From: Sneathia sanguinegens
Lineage (GTDB): Bacteria; Fusobacteriota; Fusobacteriia; Fusobacteriales; Leptotrichiaceae
Direction of reading: 5' to 3'
DNA length: 64,000 bases
NCBI RefSeq assembly: GCF_001517935.1
Contig: NZ_LOQF01000004.1
Location: 50,048-114,047, forward strand
In this document: positions 24,057-34,486 of the stretch, one piece after another
Layout: each line of letters starts with the position of its first letter
Numbering within the stretch: position 1 is the first letter of the stretch
The notes under the pieces: model-generated
What the model saw: only the letters and a program-made list of their open reading frames with translations
What the model was told of the DNA's origin: nothing
Database searches by the model: none
Position numbers and translations under genes: made by a program

Positions 24057-24674
24057 ATGAATTGTAAATTTAGTAAGGCCAAAATTTTAGAAGTGTCAAA
24101 AAAAGAATTTTTGAAATATGGTTATCAAGGAGTTTCACTTAGAAAAATTGCAAAAAAATGTAAATTGAGTACAGGTGCTATTTATGGTAACTTTAAAAAT
24201 AAAGAAGAATTATTCAATGAAATAATTCATAAAGATTTAAAAAATATTTTAAATGTATTCAAAATTGCAAAAACAAAGACAATAGCTTGTAATGATAAGG
24301 TTATTGAAATATTAAAAAAAGGTGAAATAACCCAAGAACTATTAGATGAAACAGAAAATATGTACAAGTATATGTATGCAAATAGAGAAGCATTTATTTT
24401 GATATATTCTTCCATAGGAACAAAATATGAGAAGATTATAACAGACTTTACAGAAGAAGATATAAAGTCTACCTTTGAGTTATATAAAAAAGTTAAGGGA
24501 ATAAGTAAGATAGAAAAACATAAAGAAAGGATACTAAGAACCATTGCTGGAGATTGTTTTAAAGGAATGATACCATATTTGATTGAATTTAAAACTTATG
24601 AAGAAGCTAAGGAATACTTGGAGCTATACATTAAATACTATATTTCATCTTTCTTATTTCTAGTAAATATATAA
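24057..24674 (+). CDS. TetR/AcrR-family transcriptional regulator
   Basis: A 205-residue regulator. The HTH lies at residues 7-53 (KILEVSKKEFLKYGYQGVSLRKIAKKCKLSTGAIYGNFKNKEELF, read in parts), with an all-helical ligand domain behind it. GGAGG is 5 bases before the ATG. It stands alone between a tRNA operon and purine genes, so its targets cannot be read from context. A transporter target would be usual for the family. Confidence 0.87.
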   Translation: MNCKFSKAKILEVSKKEFLKYGYQGVSLRKIAKKCKLSTGAIYGNFKNKEELFNEIIHKDLKNILNVFKIAKTKTIACNDKVIEILKKGEITQELLDETENMYKYMYANREAFILIYSSIGTKYEKIITDFTEEDIKSTFELYKKVKGISKIEKHKERILRTIAGDCFKGMIPYLIEFKTYEEAKEYLELYIKYYISSFLFLVNI

Positions 24675-24677
24675 TGT

Positions 24678-24708
24678 AGTGTTTAAGTTAGAAGCTTAAA
24701 CACTTTTT
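24678..24708 (+). terminator. Terminator after the TetR-type gene
   Basis: AGTGTTTAAG/CTTAAACACT (24678-24687 with 24695-24704) has a 7-base loop and TTTTT. It ends only 29 bases before hpt, and no convincing promoter fits in between. Confidence 0.85.
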
Positions 24709-24737
24709 AGGTAATAGAGAAAAAATGGAGGTAAAAA

Positions 24738-26551
<1,814 letters not shown>

Positions 26552-26559
26552 GGAGAAGT

Positions 26560-27990
26560 ATGGACAAATATGAAAATCCACTATGTACAAGATATGCTAG
26601 CAAACAAATGCAATATATCTTTTCACCAGATAATAAATTCCAAAATTGGAGAAAATTATGGTATTCTTTAGCTAAAGCTCAAAAGAAGCTTGGTTTAGCA
26701 AATATAACTGATGAACAATTAGAAGAAATGAAAAAAAATATTTCAAATATTGATTTTCAAAAAGCAAAAGAATATGAAAAAAAATTAAGACATGATGTTA
26801 TGGCTCATGTCTATACTTTTGGTGATGCCTGTCCAAAGGCAAGACCTATTATACATTTAGGGGTAACAAGTGCCTTTGTTGGAGATAACACAGATTTAAT
26901 ACAAATAAAGGAAGCTTTAATTTTAGTTAAAAAAAGACTTTTAGTTGTTATGGAAAGCCTTGTTAATTTTGCTGATAAATATAAGGAAGTTCCCTGTTTA
27001 TCTTATACACATTTTCAAGCAGCACAATTAAGTACAGTAGGTAAAAGAGCAAGCTTGTGGTTAAAATCATTTGTGTATGATTTTTATGAAATAGATAAAA
27101 GAATAAATAATTTAGAATTTAGAGGAGTTAAAGGAACAACAGGGACAGGAGCAAGTTTCAAGGAATTATTTGGGGATAATTATGAAAAGATGAAAGAATT
27201 GGATAGACTTGTTACAGAGGAAAGTGGTTTTAAAAAATGTCAAGAAATTAGTTCACAAACTTATGATAGAAAACAAGATACATATATTTTACAAACCTTG
27301 GCTAGTCTTGCTGATTCGGCATATAAAATGACGAATGATTTTAGATTATTACAACATGAAAAAGAAATAGAAGAACCTTTTGAAAAAAATCAAATAGGGT
27401 CTTCTGCTATGGCATATAAAAGAAATCCAATGAGATGTGAGAGAGTTTCAGCCTTAGCAAAATTTGTTATATCTCTTGAGATGAATGGGCATTTAGTTCA
27501 TAGTAGTCAATGGCTTGAAAGAACCTTAGATGATTCAGCAAATAAGAGACTTTCATATCCACAAGCATTTTTAGCTATAGATGCAATTTTAATAATATTA
27601 GAAAATATTTTGGATGGCGTTGTAGTTTACAAAAAAATGATAGAAAAGAATATAAGAAAAGAATTAGGTTTTATGGCTACAGAAAATATAATGATGGATG
27701 CTGTAAAAAAAGGTATGGATAGACAAGAAGTTCATGAGATTATACGAACTTTATCTATGGAAGAAGTTAAAAGTATAAAAATTGAAGGTAAAGAAAATCA
27801 TTTGATAGATAGAATAGTTAAAGATGGAAGATTGGGTTTAACTATGGAAGACATGGAAAAGATATTAGACCCTAAGCAATATATAGGATTTTCTGTAGAA
27901 CAAACAAAAGAATATTTGTCGAAAGTTAGAAAAATTTTAGACGATAATAATAAATTTTTACGAATAAAAAAAGAGGATTTAACTTTATGA
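26560..27990 (+). CDS. purB: Adenylosuccinate lyase
   Basis: A 476-residue member of the fumarase/aspartase superfamily. The signature GSSAMAYKRNPMRCE carries the flexible catalytic loop, and the TGTGASFKELF and SYTHFQAAQ segments (catalytic His) are in place. It converts adenylosuccinate to AMP and fumarate. The 3' end overlaps the next gene by 4 bases, so the unrecognised genes downstream are probably co-translated. Confidence 0.96.
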   Translation: MDKYENPLCTRYASKQMQYIFSPDNKFQNWRKLWYSLAKAQKKLGLANITDEQLEEMKKNISNIDFQKAKEYEKKLRHDVMAHVYTFGDACPKARPIIHLGVTSAFVGDNTDLIQIKEALILVKKRLLVVMESLVNFADKYKEVPCLSYTHFQAAQLSTVGKRASLWLKSFVYDFYEIDKRINNLEFRGVKGTTGTGASFKELFGDNYEKMKELDRLVTEESGFKKCQEISSQTYDRKQDTYILQTLASLADSAYKMTNDFRLLQHEKEIEEPFEKNQIGSSAMAYKRNPMRCERVSALAKFVISLEMNGHLVHSSQWLERTLDDSANKRLSYPQAFLAIDAILIILENILDGVVVYKKMIEKNIRKELGFMATENIMMDAVKKGMDRQEVHEIIRTLSMEEVKSIKIEGKENHLIDRIVKDGRLGLTMEDMEKILDPKQYIGFSVEQTKEYLSKVRKILDDNNKFLRIKKEDLTL

Positions 27991-28439
27991 TAGAAGAAAA
28001 TATTAGAAAACTCTTAGATAGTTTAAAAGAAAGTAATGATAATCTAATACAAGCTGAATATCTTTTTGATGAACTAAGAGAATATATAAGTGATAAAAAA
28101 GATATATATAAAAAAATTTTAGAAGAATACGATCAAGATGAATTGAATAAAATAGTAAAAGCTAGTTATCAACAATATGTAAAAAGAGCGAGAAAACTTT
28201 TCTTTAAAGAAATTATAGGCTTTTGCATATATATGCTAATAGTTTGTTCAGTAATTGTATTTGGTCTACATGCAAAATCAGATATGTTATTAATATATAT
28301 TTTAGGTGCAGCCGGAATTTTTTGTATAATAAGAAGTGTGGCATATAAGAAAAATTTGGAAAAAATTAGTAAATTAGAGTATGAAAAAGGTGTGAGTGAA
28401 GAAATAAAAAGATTTGTAGAGGGTTTAAAAAATGAATGA
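27987..28439 (+). CDS. Hypothetical small membrane protein
   Basis: Not recognised. 150 residues: a charged, probably coiled-coil N-terminal part (1-70), two adjacent membrane helices (about 78-95, IIGFCIYMLIVCSVIVFGL, and 101-117, LLIYILGAAGIFCIIRS), and a charged tail. It overlaps purB by 4 bases and the next gene by 8 bases, so it is translated with them. No function can be inferred. Confidence 0.72.
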   Translation: MIEENIRKLLDSLKESNDNLIQAEYLFDELREYISDKKDIYKKILEEYDQDELNKIVKASYQQYVKRARKLFFKEIIGFCIYMLIVCSVIVFGLHAKSDMLLIYILGAAGIFCIIRSVAYKKNLEKISKLEYEKGVSEEIKRFVEGLKNE

Positions 28440-29289
28440 ACTATTAATTAAAATAGAAAAAGAAGAAAAAGTAGATCTTAATAAAGAATTAAAGACAATT
28501 GTCTTGGATGACCTTCAAGCCTTGCTTTTATCTACATATATTGTTGATAAAAGTATTGCTCAAATAAGAGAAGCTTATGATATGCCACAAAGTATAGCAA
28601 GTATTAGTCAAGTAAGTGAAGAATATATAAAACAAATAAAAAATGGAGAAAATAAAAAAGATATAGCAGATGAAAGATTTTTAAATTTAATAGACATAGC
28701 TTTAATACAAGTTATAAAAAATATAAAGTCTGAATTTTCATTTATAGAATTAGTGGATGAAGCAAATTTAATAGTCGCTCAATTTATAAATCAATTTTAT
28801 GAAAAATTGGCGAAGAAGTATAGTATTGAAAAAATAAAGGAAATATTTTCAATATTTTGTTCTATTAAATTATTGCAATTTCAAATAAAGAAAGAAAATG
28901 AAGAATATTCTGCTAAAATTTCTATTTTAGTATATTTAAAAGTTAGAGATAGATTAGCTAAAAATGAAGAATTAAAAAGTATTTTAGAAGGTATGGGCAT
29001 AAAAGAAGAATACTATAATAATTTAGATAAGATGTATCATAATATAGAAATTGAAGATTTAGATGATGTATATAGCTATACTGAAAAAGTAATAGATGAA
29101 TTTGAAAGATTAAGACAAACATTTATGTTTAACTATTTTGAAGAAACATTCTTAATTAAATTCTTGAATATAAATGGTAGAAAAAATGAAGATAAAGAAA
29201 TTTGTGAAAGCATGAAAATAGGTGAAAAAGAATTTAAAGATATGTTAAAATCTATTATGAAAAAAATAAGTGAAACGGAGGAAGCGTGA
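28432..29289 (+). CDS. Degenerate sigma-70-like protein (hypothetical)
   Basis: A 285-residue protein not recognised at first sight. Residues 82-122 (RFLNLIDIALIQVIKN ... FSFIELVDEANLIVAQFINQF) have the layout of sigma-70 region 2.1-2.2, and 244-279 (FLNINGRKNEDKEICESMKI ... MLKSIMKKI) resembles a region 4 helix-turn-helix with its GLDDGR-like lead-in. The Trp/Tyr-rich region 2.3 needed for promoter melting is not visible, so it may not initiate transcription. It lies directly upstream of nif3, next to which Firmicutes carry rpoD. It overlaps both neighbours (8 and 4 bases). Real gene: confident; sigma kinship: tentative. Confidence 0.6.
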   Translation: MNELLIKIEKEEKVDLNKELKTIVLDDLQALLLSTYIVDKSIAQIREAYDMPQSIASISQVSEEYIKQIKNGENKKDIADERFLNLIDIALIQVIKNIKSEFSFIELVDEANLIVAQFINQFYEKLAKKYSIEKIKEIFSIFCSIKLLQFQIKKENEEYSAKISILVYLKVRDRLAKNEELKSILEGMGIKEEYYNNLDKMYHNIEIEDLDDVYSYTEKVIDEFERLRQTFMFNYFEETFLIKFLNINGRKNEDKEICESMKIGEKEFKDMLKSIMKKISETEEA

Positions 29290-30059
29290 AACTTAAAGCC
29301 TTAATAGATAAATTAAATGAAAAATTTCCAGAAAATATTTGCGAATCTTGGGATAATGTTGGTCTACTATTAGGTGACAAAGACAAAGAGGTAAAAAAGG
29401 TCTTAATAGCCTTAGAAGTTAATTCTAAAGCTATTGATAAGGCTATACAAGAAAGAGTTGATATGATAATATCACATCACCCATTAATATTTAAATCTTT
29501 GAAAAAAATTACAAAAGATGACATGATAGGCTCAAGAATTATGCGTCTTTTAGAAAATGATATAGCTGTATATGCTATGCATACTAACCTTGATTCTGCA
29601 GCAGGTGGATTAAATGACTATGTGTTTAAATTACTAGATTTAGATGCCAAAAGAATGTATGAGAATGAAACTAAAAATAGACCAATTCGATATTTTAATC
29701 TAGCTAAAAAGATGACTATTGAAGAAATGGTGAAAGTTGTAAAAGAAAAGTTAAATATTTCTCAACTTAGAGTAATATATGATGAGTATTATACAAAAAA
29801 AGAGATAAAAAGTTTTGCTCTTGTAACAGGGTCAGGGATGGACTTTTTTAATGAGGTAAAAGATAAGGTAGACTTATTCATTACAGCAGATGTTAAATAT
29901 CATGAAGCACAAGATGCACTAGAACAAGGTGTTAGTATAATAGATTTTGGGCATCTTGAAAGTGAAGTTCATGCAGTGGACCTATTATCAAACTATTTAA
30001 AAGAAACTACAAATGTACAAATTGTTGAATTTCACAATAAGCCAGTATATATTTATTAA
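29286..30059 (+). CDS. Nif3/YqfO-family dinuclear metal-binding protein
   Basis: A 257-residue Nif3-like protein. Metal-site motifs: ISHHPLIFKSL (about 61-71), YAMHTNLDSAAGGLND (about 96-111) and the late DFGHLESE (Glu/His ligands). Start is GTG 29286 with GGAGG 3-4 bases upstream and a 4-base overlap with the previous gene. The family is often called GTP cyclohydrolase type 2-like, but its cell role is unclear. It closes the purine operon at a strong hairpin terminator. Confidence 0.9.
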   Translation: MKLKALIDKLNEKFPENICESWDNVGLLLGDKDKEVKKVLIALEVNSKAIDKAIQERVDMIISHHPLIFKSLKKITKDDMIGSRIMRLLENDIAVYAMHTNLDSAAGGLNDYVFKLLDLDAKRMYENETKNRPIRYFNLAKKMTIEEMVKVVKEKLNISQLRVIYDEYYTKKEIKSFALVTGSGMDFFNEVKDKVDLFITADVKYHEAQDALEQGVSIIDFGHLESEVHAVDLLSNYLKETTNVQIVEFHNKPVYIY

Positions 30060-30065
30060 TAATAG

Positions 30066-30112
30066 GGAGTGTGTAATAAATTATTATTGTAATTTATTAT
30101 ACATTCCTTTTC
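30066..30112 (+). terminator. Long hairpin terminator after the Nif3 gene
   Basis: A 17-base-pair stem (30066-30082 with 30091-30107, two G-U pairs), 8-base loop, then TTTT. Confidence 0.85.
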
Positions 30113-30320
30113 ATATAAAATAAAAAAATAAATATCTAAGTAGAGATGAATTAAATCAAATAGGATATAAAAAAAACTCGTCATTTAGGGGTGCAATTTA
30201 GGAATAAAAATGATTATGCATATCTTTTTTGCTTGTACATATTTTTTATGTTAAAATATGTACGAATAAAAAACGTGGGAATTCACATAAATTATTCGTA
30301 AGGAAGCGATAAATTAATTG
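30113..30320 (+). other. Gene-free region with promoter-like and inverted-repeat structure
   Basis: No plausible ORF. 30113-30228 is A/T-rich with nothing clear. 30229-30257 reads as a promoter (-35 TTGCTT, 17 bases, -10 TAAAAT). An inverted repeat overlaps it: GTACATATTTT (30235-30245) and AAAATATGTAC (30253-30263). A second perfect repeat follows, TACGAATAA (30261-30269) and TTATTCGTA (30292-30300), enclosing GTGGGAATTCAC. This could be an operator plus a short structured RNA or a leader; it ends just before the rnpB promoter. Confidence 0.45.
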
Positions 30321-30324
30321 TGAT

Positions 30325-30353
30325 TTGAAAAACAACGCAAATTATAGTATAAT
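30325..30353 (+). promoter_or_regulatory. Promoter of rnpB
   Basis: -35 TTGAAA (30325-30330), 17-base spacer, perfect -10 TATAAT (30348-30353). Predicted start near 30360, matching the 5' edge of the P1 helix. Confidence 0.85.
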
Positions 30354-30360
30354 TTATTTA

Positions 30361-30691
30361 CCTTGGTACTTTGGTTAATCGCGAAGCTAAGCTTTGAGGA
30401 AAGTCCGAACTTCATAGGGCAGGAAGGCAGTTAATGGCTGCTAGAAGTAATTCTAAGGAAAGTGCCACAGAAAATAAACCGCAAGTAATTGTAAGGGTGA
30501 AACGGTGAGGTAAGAGCTCACCAGTATTTTAGGAGACTAAGATAGCTAGGTAAACCCCTTCCGAAGCAAGAAAAATTAAAGATATATCGGTTGCCCGCTG
30601 AGTCTTTGGGGTATTCGCTAGAGCTCATATGCAAATATGAGAATAGATAAATGATTAACAAATACAGAATTCGGCTTATAAAGTGCCAAGG
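30361..30691 (+). ncRNA. rnpB: RNase P RNA
   Basis: The catalytic RNA of RNase P, which trims tRNA 5' ends. Conserved pieces in order: GAGGAAAGTCCGAAC (30396-30410, P4 5' side), AGGGCAGGAAGGCAG, AGGGTGAAACGGTGAGGTAAG with AGAGCTCACC (about 30494-30523), and the 3' ATAGATAAATGATT ... ACAGAATTCGGCTTA (about 30642-30679, P4 3' side). The ends are set by P1: CCTTGGTACTTT (30361-30372) pairs with AAAGTGCCAAGG (30680-30691, one G-U). The last four bases of P1 are part of the hemW ribosome binding site. Confidence 0.95.
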
Positions 30692-30698
30692 AGTTTTT

Positions 30699-31784
30699 AT
30701 GGTTGATAGTATATATATACACATTCCTTTTTGCAATAAAAAGTGTTCTTATTGTGATTTCTATATTTTAACTAATATGAAAAATCAATATGAAAAATAT
30801 ACACAATATCTAATAAAAGAAATAGAACTATATGATTTAAATATAGTTTATGACACTATTTATTTTGGAGGTGGAACCCCTTCAGTCTTGAGCGTAGATC
30901 AATTAAAAAGAATTCTTAGCAAATTAAAATTTACAAAAATAAGTGAAATTACCTTAGAACTTAATCCAACTAATATGGATATAGTTAAATTAAAAAAAAT
31001 AAGGGAAATGGGTATTAATAGACTAAGCATAGGTATGCAAAGTTTTAATGAATCTATACTTAAATTAATGAATAGAGAACATTGTGTAAAAGATAATCTT
31101 GAAACTTTCTATAATGCAAGAAAGGTAGGTTTTGATAATATATCTATAGATTTAATTTTTGCCATACCAGGTCAAACAATGGAACAATTACAATATGATA
31201 TACAGATGATAGCAAAATTAAAGCCAGATCATATTTCTATATATTCTTTAATTTGGGAAGAAAAATCAAGATTTTCTAAATTGTTAAAAGAGAAAAAAAT
31301 AGAAAAATTAGATGAAGATTTAGAAGCCAATATGTATGAATATGTCATAGATAATTTAAAAAAATTAGGATATGAACATTATGAAATATCTAGTTTTTGT
31401 TTAAATAAAAAATATGGAAGACATAATATGAAATATTGGGAAAATAAGGAATATATAGGAGTAGGAATAAGTGCAACAAGCTATTATAAAGGTCAAAGAT
31501 ATGAAAAAGAGAGAAAATTATTAGAATATTATAAAAAAATAGATGAGCACCTTATACCTATAAATAAATATACAATAGAAAATGTTGAAAAAAAAGATTT
31601 GAAAGAATTAGAATATATAGTGGGACTTAGAAAATTAACAGAGGGAGCTAAATATTTTGTTGAAGATAAAAAAAAGATAGAAAGTCTAATAAAACGGGGC
31701 TTATTAAGAAAAAAAGAAAATAGAATTTTTCTAACAAGGCAAGGACTTCTATTGGCAGATAGTGTTATTTTAGAATTGATATAA
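30699..31784 (+). CDS. hemW: HemW-type radical SAM protein (heme chaperone family)
   Basis: 361 residues. The radical-SAM cluster motif is C12-x3-C16-x2-C19 in FCNKKCSYCDF; the residue after it is Asp-Phe rather than the fourth cysteine of HemN, which marks the HemW group. FGGGTPS and the IDLIFAIPGQT strand also fit. HemW binds heme and is no longer thought to be a coproporphyrinogen oxidase. ATG 30699 is used because AAGGAG (30688-30693) precedes it and an in-frame ATG at 30651 is inside rnpB. There is no terminator between rnpB and this gene. Confidence 0.9.
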   Translation: MVDSIYIHIPFCNKKCSYCDFYILTNMKNQYEKYTQYLIKEIELYDLNIVYDTIYFGGGTPSVLSVDQLKRILSKLKFTKISEITLELNPTNMDIVKLKKIREMGINRLSIGMQSFNESILKLMNREHCVKDNLETFYNARKVGFDNISIDLIFAIPGQTMEQLQYDIQMIAKLKPDHISIYSLIWEEKSRFSKLLKEKKIEKLDEDLEANMYEYVIDNLKKLGYEHYEISSFCLNKKYGRHNMKYWENKEYIGVGISATSYYKGQRYEKERKLLEYYKKIDEHLIPINKYTIENVEKKDLKELEYIVGLRKLTEGAKYFVEDKKKIESLIKRGLLRKKENRIFLTRQGLLLADSVILELI

Positions 31785-31806
31785 ATAAAAAAAAGAAGGT
31801 GTTAGT

Positions 31807-33279
31807 ATGAAAACTGAAAGAAAAGCTGGTATTTTAATGCAACCTATTTCTTTACCATCTGAATATGGTATAGGAACTTTAGGGAAAAAATGTAAAGAAT
31901 TTGTTGATTTTTTGGTTAGAGCAAAACAAAAATTATGGCAAATTTTCCCATTAGGACCAACAGGATTTGGAGATTCTCCTTATCAATGTTTTTCTGCTTT
32001 TGCTGGGAATCCATATTTAATTGATCTTGAAAATCTTGTAGATTTAGGTCTTTTAGAGTATGAAGATATTCAAGCAATGAGAACTAATGAATTGATAATA
32101 GATTATGGAAAGCTATATAATATTAAAAATCCAATTTTAATTAAGGCATATGATAAAAAAGATATACTAAAAGATGAATTTGAAGAATTTAAAGTTGAAA
32201 ATGAAGATTGGTTAGAAGATTATGCACTTTTCATGGCATTAAAATATCATTTTAATGGTGGATCATGGGATGTTTGGCCAGATGACATTAGACTTAGAAG
32301 AAAATTAGCTATAAAGAAATACAAAAAGTTGCTTGAAAAAGAAATAGATACACAAAAATTTATACAATTTTTATTCTTCAAACAATGGAAAGAAATAAAG
32401 GAATATGCAAATGAAAGAGGAATTGAAATTATAGGGGATATACCTATTTTTGTTTCATTCGACTCAGCAGATGCATGGTCACATCCAGAAATATTTTTAT
32501 TCGACAAAGATAGAAAACCTTGTTGTGTTGCAGGAGTTCCGCCTGATTATTTCAGTTCTACAGGTCAATTATGGGGAAATCCGTTATATAATTGGAGAAC
32601 ATTAAAAAGACATGACTATAGTTGGTGGAAAGATAGAATAAAAGCTAATTTAAAATTATGTGATATAATAAGAATTGATCATTTCAGAGGCTTTCGTGCA
32701 TATTGGGAAATCCCTTATGGAGAAGAAACAGCAATTAATGGTAAATGGGTTAAAGGACCTGGTATAGATTTATTCAAATCAATAGAAAGTACTTATCCTA
32801 ATTTAAAAATTATTGCAGAAGATTTAGGAAATTTAGAACAAGAAGATATAGACTTGGTTAAGGAAACTTCATATCCAGGTATGAAAATACTTCAATTTGC
32901 CTTTGATGATGACCCTGAAAATGTATATTTACCACATAATTATGACAAAAATTGTGTAGTATATACAGGAACACACGATAATGATACAACTCAAGGTTGG
33001 TATAATTCATTAAATGATTATGAAAGATCATTAGTTCGTGACTATGTTGATACTCCAGATGATAATGGAATTTGTTGGAGTTTGATTAGATTAGCACATA
33101 GAAGTGTAGCAAAATATAGTATTATACCTATACAAGATTATTTGTGTTATGGTAGTGATACAAGAATGAATACTCCAGGAGTAGCAGTTGGAAATTGGCA
33201 ATTTAAATTAAGAGAAAATGTTTTAACAGATGAGTTAGCTGATGCTATTGCTCATATAACAGAATTATATGGTAGATAA
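31807..33279 (+). CDS. malQ: 4-alpha-glucanotransferase (amylomaltase)
   Basis: A 490-residue GH77 enzyme. ISLPSEYGIGTLG at the N-terminus, PTGFGDSPYQCFSAFAGNPYLI, the nucleophile strand RIDHFRGFRAYWEIP, the acid/base in IAEDLG and the TGTHDNDT loop are all GH77 landmarks. It moves maltodextrin units between chains. With the GH57 branching enzyme at 61248 and the MalX-like PTS it indicates alpha-glucan/glycogen metabolism. It lies 22 bases after hemW and touches the rarA gene. Confidence 0.95.
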   Translation: MKTERKAGILMQPISLPSEYGIGTLGKKCKEFVDFLVRAKQKLWQIFPLGPTGFGDSPYQCFSAFAGNPYLIDLENLVDLGLLEYEDIQAMRTNELIIDYGKLYNIKNPILIKAYDKKDILKDEFEEFKVENEDWLEDYALFMALKYHFNGGSWDVWPDDIRLRRKLAIKKYKKLLEKEIDTQKFIQFLFFKQWKEIKEYANERGIEIIGDIPIFVSFDSADAWSHPEIFLFDKDRKPCCVAGVPPDYFSSTGQLWGNPLYNWRTLKRHDYSWWKDRIKANLKLCDIIRIDHFRGFRAYWEIPYGEETAINGKWVKGPGIDLFKSIESTYPNLKIIAEDLGNLEQEDIDLVKETSYPGMKILQFAFDDDPENVYLPHNYDKNCVVYTGTHDNDTTQGWYNSLNDYERSLVRDYVDTPDDNGICWSLIRLAHRSVAKYSIIPIQDYLCYGSDTRMNTPGVAVGNWQFKLRENVLTDELADAIAHITELYGR

Positions 33280-33280
33280 A

Positions 33281-34486
33281 ATGGATCAATTAGGAATATT
33301 TCATAATGAAGAAATAAAGCCATTGGCATATAGAGCAAGACCTACAAAGCTTGAAGACTTTGTAGGTCAAACTTTTTCAATACAGATTATACAAAAAATG
33401 ATAGAAAAGAAAAAGTTAGTTAATATGCTAATATATGGGCCTTCAGGTTGTGGTAAAACAACATTGTCTAAGATAATTGCAAAAGAAATGAACTATAATT
33501 TTGAATATTTAAATGCGATAAAATGCGGGGTTTCAAGTATAAAGGAAGTTAGCAAAAGAGCTAAGGACTATATGGCAGCAACAGGGAAAAAGACTATACT
33601 TTTATTTGATGAAATTCATAGATTTAATAAGGCACAACAAGATTCTTTGCTTCAAGATATAGAAGAAGGAGAAATAATTTTGATTGGTGCTACTACTGAA
33701 AATCCGTATTATACATTAAATAAAGCAATAATATCTAGATGTATTGTATTAAAATTTGAAAAGTTAAAAGATGAAGATATTAGGAAAATATTAAAGAAAG
33801 TTTGTGATAAATTTTCAATAAATATTGATGAAGAAGTTACAAAATATATTTTATCAATAGCAGATGGAGATGCAAGAACAGCACTTAATGTTTTAGAATT
33901 AATAGAACAAACAGATTTAGAAATGGTTAAAAATGGAATAAATATTCAACAAAGATATGATGCTAGTGATAAATATGATAGAATATCGGCATTAATAAAA
34001 AGTATAAGAGGTAGTGACGAAAATGCAGCTATATATTGGTTAGCAACTATGCTAGATGCAGGAGAAGATATTAAATATATAGCAAGAAGACTTGTAATTT
34101 TAGCTTCAGAAGATGTTGGTTTAGCTAATGTACAGGCACTTAATGTGGCAGTTTCTACAATGAAGGCAATTGAAGAAATTGGTATGCCTGAAGCTAGAAT
34201 AATACTTGCTGAATGTGTTATTTATCTTGCACTATCTCCTAAAAGTAATAGTGCATATATGGCAATAAATAAGGCATTAGAGCATATTAAAGAAAATGGT
34301 GTACAAAAAGTTCCAGTTCATTTAACAAAATTAGGAAGTAATAAATATATTTATCCTCATGATTATACTAACCACTATATTAAACAAAAATATATGGAAA
34401 AATATATTAAGTTTTATAATAGTGCAGATAATAAATTTGAAAAAAAATTAAAAGACTTTTGGGATAAAATAAAGGAAGAAAATTGA
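33281..34486 (+). CDS. rarA: RarA/MgsA-family AAA ATPase
   Basis: A 401-residue replication-associated recombination ATPase: Walker A GPSGCGKTT (53-61), Walker B LLFDEIHRF, sensor 1 IGATTENP and the RarA C-terminal tetramerisation domain (LAECVIYLALSPKSNSAYMAIN). It acts at stalled forks and gaps in DNA. ATG 33281, one base after the malQ stop, is chosen because MDQLGIF fits the family N-terminus; an in-frame ATG at 33269 is within malQ. No strong RBS is visible, so coupling to malQ is likely. The 3' end overlaps dusA by 4 bases. Confidence 0.92.
   Translation: MDQLGIFHNEEIKPLAYRARPTKLEDFVGQTFSIQIIQKMIEKKKLVNMLIYGPSGCGKTTLSKIIAKEMNYNFEYLNAIKCGVSSIKEVSKRAKDYMAATGKKTILLFDEIHRFNKAQQDSLLQDIEEGEIILIGATTENPYYTLNKAIISRCIVLKFEKLKDEDIRKILKKVCDKFSINIDEEVTKYILSIADGDARTALNVLELIEQTDLEMVKNGINIQQRYDASDKYDRISALIKSIRGSDENAAIYWLATMLDAGEDIKYIARRLVILASEDVGLANVQALNVAVSTMKAIEEIGMPEARIILAECVIYLALSPKSNSAYMAINKALEHIKENGVQKVPVHLTKLGSNKYIYPHDYTNHYIKQKYMEKYIKFYNSADNKFEKKLKDFWDKIKEEN

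Noticed and set aside
30651..30698. An N-terminal extension of HemW starting at ATG 30651
   Set aside because: These codons lie in conserved RNase P RNA, and a good RBS precedes ATG 30699.
30518..30736. Minus-strand open frame across the end of the RNase P RNA gene
   Set aside because: It is antisense to conserved rnpB helices and has no RBS; its openness is chance in AT-rich sequence.
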